This document shows positions 17,280-26,146 of a DNA stretch of 64,000 bases, one piece after another. The notes beneath the pieces were generated by a model. The model was not told the origin of the DNA. It saw only the letters and a program-made list of their open reading frames with translations, and ran no database searches. Numbering within the stretch: position 1 is the stretch's first letter; each line of letters begins with the position of its first letter. This DNA is from VAZQ01 sp963817015 (GTDB lineage: Bacteria; Pseudomonadota; Alphaproteobacteria; Rhizobiales; Xanthobacteraceae): the NCBI GenBank assembly GCA_963817015.1, contig CAWFMV010000004.1, positions 62,001-126,000 of the forward strand, written 5' to 3'. A program made the translations under genes and the position numbers.

Positions 17280-17705
17280 CTAGGGCGTGGACGCATAAAA
17301 CAATTGGCGATTTCGCCATTCCAGAAATTCCTGGTAGAGCTGCTGCTCTTTTTGAGCGTCGACCCGTGGTGGCGTGTTCGCCTTTTTTACTTTCGGCACG
17401 GGGACCGTGGCGACCTTGGGCGACGTGGAAGTTTCGGGCTGCTCGCGGCTGACTATCGGTTGTCCTTCGTCTCGTTGATCCAAGCTGCTGGCTGAGGCAC
17501 CACCCTGCCCGTAACCTATTTGCGGATCGCTGCGCAGCTTGCGAAAGCAATCGTTATGCGGGTCCGGCGCCATCACCCGCCGGTGCGCGCACTGAGAGGA
17601 AACCTCGCTGCCGAACGCTCCACCCTGTTTGCCCTGGGCCATTGCGAGACCTGCAAAACCACCGACGGAACCGAGCACCGCAACGGTGAGGAGTATCTTG
17701 ATCAT
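17280..17705 (-). CDS. Small exported protein of unknown function
   Basis: A 141-residue protein. ATG at 17705 gives a good signal peptide (IKILLTVAVLGSVGGFAGLA, cut after AMAQ), so I prefer it over the longer frame to 17825. The mature part has a conserved-looking pair of cysteines (SSQCAHRRVMAPDPHNDCFR), then a low-complexity proline- and lysine-rich linker and a charged tail with EQQLYQEFLEWRNRQ. No family is recognised. Confidence 0.6.
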   Translation of the reverse strand: MIKILLTVAVLGSVGGFAGLAMAQGKQGGAFGSEVSSQCAHRRVMAPDPHNDCFRKLRSDPQIGYGQGGASASSLDQRDEGQPIVSREQPETSTSPKVATVPVPKVKKANTPPRVDAQKEQQLYQEFLEWRNRQLFYASTP

Positions 17706-17925
17706 GTGCCCACATCCATTGCTGAACGTCTTGCCCGCGTTCCGCATAGCGCAGCGCTCGCAGATCGCCAAGCTCGTAAATACATGCCCTTCAAGTGTCG
17801 AGATAATTCTATAAAAAAGCGACACACGAGGGGCGAGACGTGGGCACCTTCATGGTTTTCTGAAAGGCAAGATTACCGCTTTTGATTTTGTCAGGTTGGC
17901 ATCAATGAGTTCACGCCTAGTGCCC

Positions 17926-18893
17926 TCACTCCTGCTGCAGGCCGAATTCCTGGACTGTCTGCTGCACCTCGGCGAGCGTCTGGTCGATCACCCGCCGCAG
18001 CTCAGCGGGCGTCGAAGACCCGGGGATTGATCCGCCGCGCTCGGTCGAGGCTTGGTACTCCGGCCCCGACCACGATCGTTGCGATGTGGCGATTGAGCAC
18101 ATCGATGATCGGCTGCGGCGTACCGGCACCGGCACAGATGCCAAGCCAGCCGAAGCGCACAAAGTCGATGCCCTGCTCCCGCAATGTCGCCACCTGCGGC
18201 GCGCTCTTGAGCCGCTCTGTGTTGGAGACACCCAGGATCTTGAGCTGCTTTTCCTGCGCAAACGGCAGCAGTTGAATCATCGGCGCGACATAGAACTGCA
18301 CGCGCCCCGGGATCATATCCTGCACGATCTGGGTGCCGGCGCGATACGGCACACGGTTCATGCTGATGCCGGCCAGCCGCTCGAGCTGGCGGGCGAAGAT
18401 CTCCTGCGCCGATCCAGGTCCGAGTGTGCCGTAGCTGATCTCGCCGGGATGCGCCTTGGCGTAGCTGACGAAGCTCGCGATATCGGTCGCCGGCACAACG
18501 TTCGCAAGCCCGATCCCGTAGTAGTAGCGGGCGATGAGCGAGATCGGCGCGAGGTCGTCGAGCTTGTATTGCGGGTTCTTGTAGACCGCGACATTGATCG
18601 ATTTCGAAATGCGTGCAGAGGAGCAGCGTGTAGCCGTCGCGCGGCTGCGCCAGCGCCTCGCGCGTCGCCAGCATGCCGCCGGCCGCCGGCTTGTTCTCGA
18701 CCACCACCCGCTGGCCGAGCAGGTCCCCGAGCTTGTCGGCGATCAGGCGCGCCGGAATGTCGGTCGGGCCGCCGGCCGCAAAGCCGACGATCAGCCGCAA
18801 CGGCCGGGTCGGGTAGGCGCCCTGCGCTGAGACGGACGACGTGATGCCAGGCACAAGCGCGGCCAGGATCAAGAATAACCGGGCATATTGCAT
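17926..18893 (-). pseudogene. Bug/TctC-type binding protein, two frameshifts
   Basis: An exported binding protein. ATG at 18893 follows GGGGAGGACATC and begins the leader YARLFLILAALVPGITSS. The signature YPTRPLRLIVGFAAGGPTD is clear, as are VENKPAAGGMLATREALAQ, VPYRAGTQIVQDMIPGRV and GAGTPQPIIDVLNRHIATIV. One extra A near 18598 separates CTHFE from SINVAVYKNPQY, and one extra base near 18058 separates the end of the second part from SGPEYQAST. The MetE-like gene lies upstream on the same strand, 38 bases away, and may form an operon with it. Confidence 0.85.
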
Positions 18894-18931
18894 GATGTCC
18901 TCCCCGCCTCCCGATTGGCCGCGAAACACGC

Positions 18932-20095
18932 CTATGTCCAAAGAGCCTTGGTGGCAAGCCGAGCGCCTTCAGCAAGGCTTGCGAATTTTGCCCACACGAT
19001 CTCCGGCTCCACCTCCGGCGGCTGATTGAGCGCAAGCGTCGAGGCAAAACCGCAGTCGCTGCCGGCGATGATGCGCTCGCGGCCGACGACGCCGGCAAGC
19101 CGCACGATCCGCTCGGCAACGAGATCGGGATGCTCGACGATCACCGAGGCGTGCGTGACGCAGCCCGGGATCAGCACCTTGTCGTCCGGCAGCTTCACGT
19201 GCTCCCACACCCGCCATTCGTGCTCGTGGCGCGGATTGGCCATCTCGAAGGAATAGTAGCCGGCCTTGATGGTGATGATGAGATCGGCGAGATGCTTCAG
19301 CTCCATGTCGCTCACGCGCGGTCCCATGTTGATGCCATAGCAGGTGTGGTGGCGCACGCGATCGGGCGGGATGTTGCGAAGCGCGTGGTTGAGCACCTCG
19401 ATGCGGCGGCGCGCCCATCGGCGCGCGTCATCGATCGACTCCCCGGGCGTGAGCATATAGTGCATGGCAAGGCGCGGATCGTCGATCTGCACCATGAAGC
19501 CCGCTGCCACGATGGTTTCGTATTCCTCGCGGATCGCCTCGGCGACCGCCTCGACATGCTCATCGTCGGTCTTGTAGTAGCGGTTCTCCATCGTGCCGGC
19601 GCAGCTCGACGGCGACACCGAAGGCATGAAGACGCCGACCGGGGCGTCCGCGCCAAGCGCCGCCTTGAGATTGGCGATGTCCTCCGCAAGCTGCTTTTGG
19701 CCGGTGTATTTGATCGGGCCGGTGCAGGCGAGCCGCGCCCGCGCCGAGCCTGAATGCGCGCCTCCTTTATAGAAGGTGGGAAACGCCATGTTCTCGCGGG
19801 TCTCCCGCTCGCCGGCCTTCGGTGTAATCGGCTCGAGCCCCGACAGCCGGTCCACCATGTAATGCTGGAAGCTCGTCTTCGACTGCTCGCCGTCACTGAC
19901 AATGTCGATGCCGAGCGCGCGCTGCTTTTGCACGATCTCCCTGACCGCCTCGGCGGTTTCGCGCGCGAGCGCCGCGGCATCGAACGGCTGCCGGTTCATG
20001 CGCGCAAGCAGCAAGGCTGTCAGCGAGGTCCGCCGCGGCAGGCTTCCCGCGTGAGTGGTGAGAATGCGACGTTCGCGCGCGGCAAGACTGGCCAT
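18932..20095 (-). CDS. MetE-like zinc methyltransferase (cobalamin-independent methionine synthase II family)
   Basis: A 387-residue protein related to the catalytic C-terminal half of MetE. It opens with RRILTTHAGSLPR and carries IVSDGEQSKTSFQHYMVDRL, MVQIDDPRLAMHY, HTCYGINMGPR and GSDCGFAST, where H, C and the final C fit the zinc site. Such stand-alone proteins include methyl-cobamide and coenzyme-M transferases and epoxyalkane lyases, so methionine synthesis is not proven. ATG at 20095 is chosen because it gives ASLAARERRILTTHAG. The LysR gene upstream and the TctC downstream suggest a catabolic cluster. Confidence 0.85.
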   Translation of the reverse strand: MASLAARERRILTTHAGSLPRRTSLTALLLARMNRQPFDAAALARETAEAVREIVQKQRALGIDIVSDGEQSKTSFQHYMVDRLSGLEPITPKAGERETRENMAFPTFYKGGAHSGSARARLACTGPIKYTGQKQLAEDIANLKAALGADAPVGVFMPSVSPSSCAGTMENRYYKTDDEHVEAVAEAIREEYETIVAAGFMVQIDDPRLAMHYMLTPGESIDDARRWARRRIEVLNHALRNIPPDRVRHHTCYGINMGPRVSDMELKHLADLIITIKAGYYSFEMANPRHEHEWRVWEHVKLPDDKVLIPGCVTHASVIVEHPDLVAERIVRLAGVVGRERIIAGSDCGFASTLALNQPPEVEPEIVWAKFASLAEGARLATKALWT

Positions 20096-20250
20096 GACTG
20101 TCCTTTTTGATACGGCAACCGAGCTTGCGCCGCAGAGCCGCGGCACCGGCGTGTTCCGGCCGAATTCTATCAGGATGTCAAGCTGCGCCTGCGTTGGGCA
20201 CCGGCCCAAGTTAGCAGCCCAAGTCAGCAGCCCAAGTCAACGGCCCAAAG

Positions 20251-21138
20251 TCAACAGCCGTTCAATTGCAGCTCCACTGGCGCCAGCCTTCTCAGCAGCG
20301 TCGCGATCTCATCCACCTTTGCAAACGCGATGCCGGTCCGCATACAGATCACCGCGCGCACCGGCGACAGCGGTGGCAGATAGTGCTCCTCGGCAATGAC
20401 CAGTGATTTTTCCATGTGGCGACGAGACGTGGCCATGAGACCAATGCCAGCGCCTACGGCGGCGATCCGCGCATGGTAGTCGGAGCTTGTGAATGTCACC
20501 CGATAGGGAAGCCTCGCACCCTCCAAGGCTTTGAGCGACGGCTGATCCACGGGGCTGCCGGGCCAGCAGATCAACGGAATCGGAGCCCCCGGACTCAAGA
20601 CAAAGTCGCGGCTACGCACCCAGACGGGATCTTCCTGCCACTCGGCGAGAATGTCGCCGCACCCGCTCGGCGGGTCCATCAGGCAGGCGATATCGATGTA
20701 GCCATCGGACAGATTCTTGGCGATGACGTCGATCGAGTTGCCGCAGATCACCGTTAGCCGATCGATCCAGTCTTCCTCAGTCGCGATCTTGATGAAATCG
20801 ACCGCGTACATCGTACAAATTCCCACGCGGACAAACTGGAAATCGGAGGCCGATCCCGCGAGCGCGAGGATCTGATCATTGGCGGCCAACATCGTCCGGG
20901 CATGCCTGAGCACCAGCCCGCCGAGCGGCGTGAGGCCGATGGCGCCTGGACCGGTGCGCTCGAAGAGGGCGCCGCCGACCATCGTCTGGGCTCGTTTGAC
21001 CTGCGCGCTGATTGCGGGTTGGGTCAGGCCGAGCTTAACGCCGGCCCGTGAATAGCTGCCGAGATCTGCAATCGCCACCAGCGTTCGAATGACCTCAATT
21101 GGAATATTGATTCCATCATATCTGCGATGCATCGCCAT
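20251..21138 (-). CDS. LysR-family transcription regulator
   Basis: A 295-residue regulator. The N-terminal winged helix-turn-helix is IRTLVAIADLGSYSRAGVKL and LTQPAISAQVKRAQ; the rest is the periplasmic-binding-like effector domain. It shares segments with the LysR at 24001-24927 (for example the RHARTMLA-NDQI and ESIF-like blocks), so the two are probably paralogues. It lies upstream of the MetE-like and TctC genes on the same strand, which it may control. The effector is unknown. Confidence 0.92.
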   Translation of the reverse strand: MAMHRRYDGINIPIEVIRTLVAIADLGSYSRAGVKLGLTQPAISAQVKRAQTMVGGALFERTGPGAIGLTPLGGLVLRHARTMLAANDQILALAGSASDFQFVRVGICTMYAVDFIKIATEEDWIDRLTVICGNSIDVIAKNLSDGYIDIACLMDPPSGCGDILAEWQEDPVWVRSRDFVLSPGAPIPLICWPGSPVDQPSLKALEGARLPYRVTFTSSDYHARIAAVGAGIGLMATSRRHMEKSLVIAEEHYLPPLSPVRAVICMRTGIAFAKVDEIATLLRRLAPVELQLNGC

Positions 21139-21460
21139 CCCTCTGGCGCCAGACCCTCTGGGCCCTTCGCCTGCAATTCGTCAGACAACAACTCTACCGC
21201 GTAATAAAATATTTCATAACGCTTCGCTATGAAGCCCGTTATTCATCTCAAATAGCACAGATTATCTGTCAAAAGCCTGAAAAAGCCTCATCGTATCGTG
21301 CTCGTTCCGGCAGCGGGCTCTTCGGCCGCGCCTAGAACACTCGCGTAGGGCAAACTAAACGATTGATTGAAAAAGGCTTCGGGGCTCGATCGCTTAACCA
21401 CGAATTAAGCGTAAGGTTTTACCGTGGCGGGCTGCAAAACCCGGCTTGCCAGATTTTCGC
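21139..21460. promoter_or_regulatory. Divergent AT-rich control region
   Basis: This AT-rich gap separates the minus-strand LysR gene from the plus-strand receiver gene. It contains TAATAAAATATTTCATAACG and a short imperfect inverted pair around CGCTTCGCTATG. No specific promoter could be fixed. LysR self-regulation from here would be normal. Confidence 0.35.
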
Positions 21461-22006
21461 ATGGTCCACATCGATTTCAACAAGCTCAGGTTTCTCATCA
21501 TCGACGACAACCTCCATATGCGCCGGATTTTGCGGACGCTCCTGCACGGCTTCGGCGCCCGCGACGTGATCGAAGCCGAGGACGGCGCCGGCGGCCTCGA
21601 AGGGTTCAGCCAGGGCAATCCCGACATCGTGTTTCTCGACTGGGAGATGCCGATCTTCGATGGCCTGGAGCTCATCCAGATGATCCGTCAGCCCGGCGCC
21701 AACACCAATCCGTTTGTGCCGATCATCATGTTGACCGGTCATACCGAACGCACCCGCGTGACCGCGGCGCGCGACGCAGGCATCACCGAATTCCTCGCCA
21801 AACCGATCTCTGCCAAAGGGCTCTACCAGCGCGTCTTCAGCGTCGTGGCGCATCCTCGGCCGTTCATCAAAACTGCGAGCTATTTCGGCCCCGACCGGCG
21901 CCGCACCACCAACGCGAGCTATACGGGTCCCGAGCGTCGCAGGGGTGGCGCGGCCAACACCATCGGGCAGGTCGGTTTGATCGAGAAGGCGAGAACCGTG
22001 GCCTAG
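21461..22006 (+). CDS. Stand-alone response-regulator receiver protein
   Basis: A 181-residue CheY-like receiver. The acidic pocket is IIDDN (D15, D16), the phospho-acceptor is D60 in IVFLDWEMP, T92 lies in MLTGHTE and K114 in LAKPIS, so it should be active. There is no output domain; instead a tail carries two similar motifs, SYFGPDRRR and SYTGPERRR. The start may be ATG 21461 or 21446; no strong ribosome site decides it. The Hpt gene follows after 18 bases, so the two very likely exchange phosphate. Confidence 0.9.
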   Translation: MVHIDFNKLRFLIIDDNLHMRRILRTLLHGFGARDVIEAEDGAGGLEGFSQGNPDIVFLDWEMPIFDGLELIQMIRQPGANTNPFVPIIMLTGHTERTRVTAARDAGITEFLAKPISAKGLYQRVFSVVAHPRPFIKTASYFGPDRRRTTNASYTGPERRRGGAANTIGQVGLIEKARTVA

Positions 22007-22024
22007 CGGCCACCGGAGCAGGTC

Positions 22025-22609
22025 ATGGCACAGGACAGGAACGACAGGCCGACGGTCGCGACCTATGCCGACCACGAGGTCATCGTGCCGCCGAACCGCT
22101 TGAAAAAGGCTGTTGCCGTTGCCAAGCCCGCGGGTTTTGACCCGGTTGCCCAGGCCGAGGAGGCGCTCGAGGGTCTTGCAAGCGAGTTTGCCGATTGGAT
22201 GGACCGGGAATGCACCAAGCTCGACGAGGCACGCCAGCGGGTGAGGACGGAAGGCTTTGCGGACGAAACCCGCGACATACTGTTTCGCTGTGCCCACGAC
22301 ATCAAGGGCGAGGCGGCGACTTTTGGCTTCCCGCTGGTGGCGCCGCCAGCCGACAGCCTCTGCCGGCTCATCGAGCACACGCCCGACATGACACGAATTC
22401 CCCTCGAGCTGGTTGATCAGCATGTCGACGCCATTCGCGCCATCGTGCGCGAGAACGCGCGCACGGACATCGATGAGGTCGCGTGGACTCTGACCCGGCG
22501 GCTGCGGGAAGTGACCGACGAGTTCCTGCGACATGAAAATCGCGATCGGCCGGAGATCTTGAAGATCGTGATGGCGCCATCATTGGTGCCGAGCGACCGT
22601 TCGGATTGA
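22025..22609 (+). CDS. Histidine phosphotransfer (Hpt) domain protein
   Basis: A 194-residue protein with an Hpt motif CAHDIKGEAATFG, where H91 is the likely phospho-site and the KGEA pattern is typical. Helices on either side (ALEGLASEFADWMDRECTKL, LVDQHVDAIRAIVRENAR) form the expected bundle. The N-terminal 40 residues look disordered. It is encoded between the receiver gene and the EAL gene, so it may relay phosphate between a kinase elsewhere and the neighbouring receiver. Confidence 0.85.
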   Translation: MAQDRNDRPTVATYADHEVIVPPNRLKKAVAVAKPAGFDPVAQAEEALEGLASEFADWMDRECTKLDEARQRVRTEGFADETRDILFRCAHDIKGEAATFGFPLVAPPADSLCRLIEHTPDMTRIPLELVDQHVDAIRAIVRENARTDIDEVAWTLTRRLREVTDEFLRHENRDRPEILKIVMAPSLVPSDRSD

Positions 22610-22695
22610 TGAATTGGAGATGGGCACCGCCCGCCAGCAAAACAGACGCTGAACGTAAAGCCAGTTGAAGTCGCCTGACGCAAAGTGGGGATGTT

Positions 22696-23916
22696 ATGAG
22701 TGAGATGTTCGTGGACGAGTGGCAGGCGGCGGACCGCAGCGAGCGCACCGCGCTATGCTTCGTGGTCGATCGGGATTTCGGCTTTCTGCAGAATTTCTGC
22801 AAGCAGCTGCGCCAAGCCGGCGTCGATGCGGTCGAGCTCCTCAACAGCTCCCGACTTGCAGAGAATGTCGATGATCACAATCCGGACATGGTCTTCGTCG
22901 ACGTCAGTCCGACCAACCCTTCTGATTGTGCGCGCGCGCTCATGTCGCTGAAGGATTGTCGGTATGAAGGCCGCGTGCAACTCGTCGGACGTTGCGAGCC
23001 TTCGCTCCTGGAGGGCTTCCGCAAACTCGGCGCTGACTCCATGCTCGACATGCTGCCGACCCTGCAGAAGCCGATCAATTTCTCCGACGTGCACAAGACC
23101 ATTCTGCAGCAGAAGCTCAACAGCCGTCCGGTGGCGGCTCCCGGCCTCACGCTCAAGAGCGCGTTGGCGTCCGATTTCATCACCTTCTGGTATCAGCCCA
23201 AGGTCGATCTTTTGAAACGGCGGGTGGTCGGAGCGGAAGCCTTTGCGCGTATCGCACATCCTCAGCATGGCATCATCGCGCCGGTGCACTTCCTGGCGCG
23301 CGCCGACGACGAAGACATCATCGAGCTCGCGAGGCGCGCCCTCGTCAGCACCCTCAAGTTCAGCACCAAGCTCGATCAGCTTGGCATCATGCTGCAGCTC
23401 TCCATCAACATCGACTACGATACGCTTGCAAAGTGTTCCGTCGGCGAGCTCGTTGCAGCACATCGGCCGCGCAACGAACAATGGCCGGGACTTGTCATCG
23501 AGATGCCGGAAGCACAGCTGCTCAACAAAGTCGTCCCCGTGCGCGATCGCTTCCAAGAGCTGAAGAAGTACGGAGTTTCGCTTGCGATCGATAATTTCGG
23601 GCGTGGCAACTCGTCCTTTGCGGCGCTGCGCTATCTGCCGTTCGCGGAGCTCAAGATCGATTCATCGTTCGTGCAGAGCTGCGCCAGCAACAAGGGCAAT
23701 GCGCGCATCTGCAAGAGCATGATCCAGTTCGCCCAGAACTTCGAGCGCTCGGCAACGGCCGTCGGCATCGAGACGATCGAGGATGCGCAGGCGATCATGG
23801 GGTTGGGATGCCATTTCGGCCAAGGCTACATCTTCGGCAAGCCGATGACCGATCAGCAGCTCGTGACCATGGTGCGGACCGGGCGTGAGAAGTCCGATAG
23901 TTTCGTGTCGGCCTGA
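22696..23916 (+). CDS. EAL-domain protein with degenerate receiver-like N-terminus
   Basis: A 406-residue protein. The first 140 residues look like a receiver (CFVVDRDFGFLQNF, then VFVDVSP), but the second acidic pocket residue and the usual lysine are not clear. The rest is a c-di-GMP phosphodiesterase-type EAL domain: GAEAFARI in place of EALxR, SINID, VIEMPE, AIDNFGRGNSSF, ELKIDSSFV, GIETIED and GQGYIFGKP. The DD of the metal site is DN here (IDNFGRG), so hydrolysis may be weak and it may act as a sensor. It lies 86 bases after the Hpt gene, probably in the same operon. Confidence 0.9.
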   Translation: MSEMFVDEWQAADRSERTALCFVVDRDFGFLQNFCKQLRQAGVDAVELLNSSRLAENVDDHNPDMVFVDVSPTNPSDCARALMSLKDCRYEGRVQLVGRCEPSLLEGFRKLGADSMLDMLPTLQKPINFSDVHKTILQQKLNSRPVAAPGLTLKSALASDFITFWYQPKVDLLKRRVVGAEAFARIAHPQHGIIAPVHFLARADDEDIIELARRALVSTLKFSTKLDQLGIMLQLSINIDYDTLAKCSVGELVAAHRPRNEQWPGLVIEMPEAQLLNKVVPVRDRFQELKKYGVSLAIDNFGRGNSSFAALRYLPFAELKIDSSFVQSCASNKGNARICKSMIQFAQNFERSATAVGIETIEDAQAIMGLGCHFGQGYIFGKPMTDQQLVTMVRTGREKSDSFVSA

Positions 23917-23976
23917 CCGTTGCGTACGACGCTACGCCCTTAAGATCATGTCGAACGGAACGCTGGATTTGAACCG

Positions 23977-24006
23977 ATTCAATCTGATCCGGATCAAAAT
24001 CTAGCT
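23977..24006. repeat. Dispersed repeat fragment
   Basis: A fragment of the dispersed family with the core GATTCAATCTGATCCGGATC followed by AAAATCTAGCT. It overlaps the LysR stop codon. Related copies lie at 27704-27762, 51109-51180, 54934-55047 and 61885-61920. Confidence 0.6.
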
Positions 24007-24927
24007 CTGCCGTGTCGCAGAGAACAACTCTTCGATCTTCTTGATCAGCGGCGCCAAGGCCCTGGTGTCGAGATCGTCGCGCGCCACGATGCCCATCTGA
24101 ACCTGCGGCAACTCCGGCAGGACGCCCGGCGCTTCAACCACGAGCGTATCGGCGACCGCCGAGCGCGGGATCGCAAAGTAGCCGAGCCCCGCCGCAGCCG
24201 CGGCGCGCCGTGCCAGCGTGTCGAAAGCGGTGAACACGATCTCGTAGGGACGATTGGCCGCCTCGAGCGCAGCCATTCCAAGCCGGTCCGGCAGCAGCAG
24301 ATTGGGCGAGCTCACCAGCGGAATCGGCTGGTCGGGCTTGAGGACGAAGCCTTTGGCCTTCACCCACACCAGATCCTCGGTCCATTGCGACAACGCGTTG
24401 GCCTGGTCGCCCTCATTCATAAATTGGGTCGCAGCCAGCTCGAGATAGCCTGACCTGACGCTACGTATCAGACCATGCGAATGGTCACAGCGAACCTGCA
24501 ACCGATATTGGTCTCTGAAGGCCGCTCCTTCGCGCAGAATTCCCGCAAGGACGACGGGCGCATGAATATTCGGAATGCCGACGCGGACCACCTGCGGCTG
24601 CACCTCCACGCCACTGCCGCTGACAATCTGATCATTGATTGCGAGCATGCGCCGCGCGTGTCGTAGCACCTCGGCTCCGCATTCCGTAAGAACCACCCCG
24701 GTGAGGCTCTTGGTAATCAAGTCCGCGCCGATCATGGATTCCAACCGCCGCATATGCGCGCTGACGGCCGGCTGGGTCAGATCCAGGAGATGAGCGGTCT
24801 TGGTGAAGCTTCCCAATTCGCAGATCGCAACGAATGTCCGCAGCAGATCGGTCGGTATGTTGTTCCTGCCGGGCGTGAGGAGATCGCCCTCGTCCGCGCC
24901 GCCGTTGTGCTGCTGGCTTTCCTGCAT
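24001..24927 (-). CDS. LysR-family transcription regulator
   Basis: A 308-residue regulator. Its helix-turn-helix is LRTFVAICELGSFTKTAHLL and LTQPAVSAHMRRLES; the effector domain follows. ATG at 24927, after GGGGAGTACAGCGTTC, is preferred over the frame that reaches 25062, whose extra part is arginine-rich. It is downstream of tctC and the TauE-like gene on the same strand and probably controls them. It resembles the LysR at 20251-21138. Confidence 0.9.
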   Translation of the reverse strand: MQESQQHNGGADEGDLLTPGRNNIPTDLLRTFVAICELGSFTKTAHLLDLTQPAVSAHMRRLESMIGADLITKSLTGVVLTECGAEVLRHARRMLAINDQIVSGSGVEVQPQVVRVGIPNIHAPVVLAGILREGAAFRDQYRLQVRCDHSHGLIRSVRSGYLELAATQFMNEGDQANALSQWTEDLVWVKAKGFVLKPDQPIPLVSSPNLLLPDRLGMAALEAANRPYEIVFTAFDTLARRAAAAAGLGYFAIPRSAVADTLVVEAPGVLPELPQVQMGIVARDDLDTRALAPLIKKIEELFSATRQS

Positions 24928-25150
24928 GAACGCTGTACTCCCCTTGCCCGCGCAACTCCGCGCGAGTGCCCCTCCCAAAAGGCCCCTTCGGCGCTTTTGT
25001 ACCATTGTGACGGCGAGAGCGACAGGACCCTTGGAACCCTGGCGCAGCTGCGGGTGAGACATATTTACGCGCCATGACGCGTTTTTATTTGCGCGCCACT
25101 ACGCATTAACCACCGGTGGGCGGATGGGTCGCCGCCCATCGCGGAGCTAT

Positions 25151-26122
25151 CTATTCGATTTTCACGAGCTTGGCGCTCTCGATCCAGCGCGGGCAGTCGG
25201 TTGTGACAGCCGCGGCGGCGTCGGCAGATGAGCCGAGCTTCAGGTCGATGCCAAGCTTTTCCACCGTGCTCCGCAGGTCCGGCGAGCGCATACCGTCGTT
25301 GATTGCAGTGTTGAGCCGGTTGACGATGGAAGCGGGCGTATTGGCGGGAGCGAAGATCGCATACCAGATGTCGGTTGGCACGCCGGCGATGCCGCTCTCC
25401 GCGAGAGTTGGAACGGACGGCAGCTCGGACCATCGGGTCGTGCTGGTCACAGCGAGTGGCCTCACTCTGCCTTCAAGCGCCAGCTGCAGCAGCACCGACT
25501 TGTTGTTGATGAGCATATGGATCTGCCCGCCGATCAGGTCCGCGATCGCCGGCGCGCCGCCACGATAGGGGATATGCGGAATATCCACTCCCGCTGCCGC
25601 CTTGAAAGCCTCCGCCATCAGGTGCTGATTGGTGCCAATGGCGGCTCCGGAGTTGAGCTTGCCGGGATTGGCTTTGGCATATTGAATGAATTCGCTCAGC
25701 GTCGCGATTGGCAGCGTCCGTGTCGTGACAAGCACCGCCGAGTCGGCGGCAAAGTTTCCGACCGGCACCAGAGTTTTGAGCGGATCATAGTCAAGCTTGT
25801 AAAGCAGCGATGCGGTGCAGAATGGACCGCCGCTATTGACCAGCAGTGTGTATCCGTCGGGACTGGCATTTGTCATCATCCGCAGCGCGATCGTGCCGCC
25901 CGCACCGCCCACATTCTCAACCACGACCGGCTGGCCGATCTTAGCCGACACCGCCTGGCCGACCATCCGCCCCATCGTATCGGCTGGACCGCCGGCCGGA
26001 AATGCAACGATGAGCTTGATCGGCCGCGTCGGATAAGCCTGCGCACCCGCGATGCGCGACAACGCCGGCAGGCAGGCGGCGCCTGCGGCCAGATGGAGGA
26101 ACTTGCGGCGCGGAAGCTTCAT
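25151..26122 (-). CDS. Tripartite tricarboxylate transporter binding protein (TctC/Bug)
   Basis: An intact 323-residue exported binding protein. ATG at 26122 follows GAGAGGATACG, and the leader KLPRRKFLHLAAGAACLPAL has a twin-arginine look. YPTRPIKLIVAFPAGGPADT, VENVGGAGGTIALRM, IPYRGGAPAIADLIGGQIH and FAPANTPASIVNRLNTAIND are family hallmarks. It lies 24 bases after the TauE/SafE-like permease on the same strand, so the two may handle one substrate, for instance an organic sulfonate or acid, though this is inference. Confidence 0.93.
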   Translation of the reverse strand: MKLPRRKFLHLAAGAACLPALSRIAGAQAYPTRPIKLIVAFPAGGPADTMGRMVGQAVSAKIGQPVVVENVGGAGGTIALRMMTNASPDGYTLLVNSGGPFCTASLLYKLDYDPLKTLVPVGNFAADSAVLVTTRTLPIATLSEFIQYAKANPGKLNSGAAIGTNQHLMAEAFKAAAGVDIPHIPYRGGAPAIADLIGGQIHMLINNKSVLLQLALEGRVRPLAVTSTTRWSELPSVPTLAESGIAGVPTDIWYAIFAPANTPASIVNRLNTAINDGMRSPDLRSTVEKLGIDLKLGSSADAAAAVTTDCPRWIESAKLVKIE

Positions 26123-26146
26123 CGTATCCTCTCGGGATCGCGGCAC

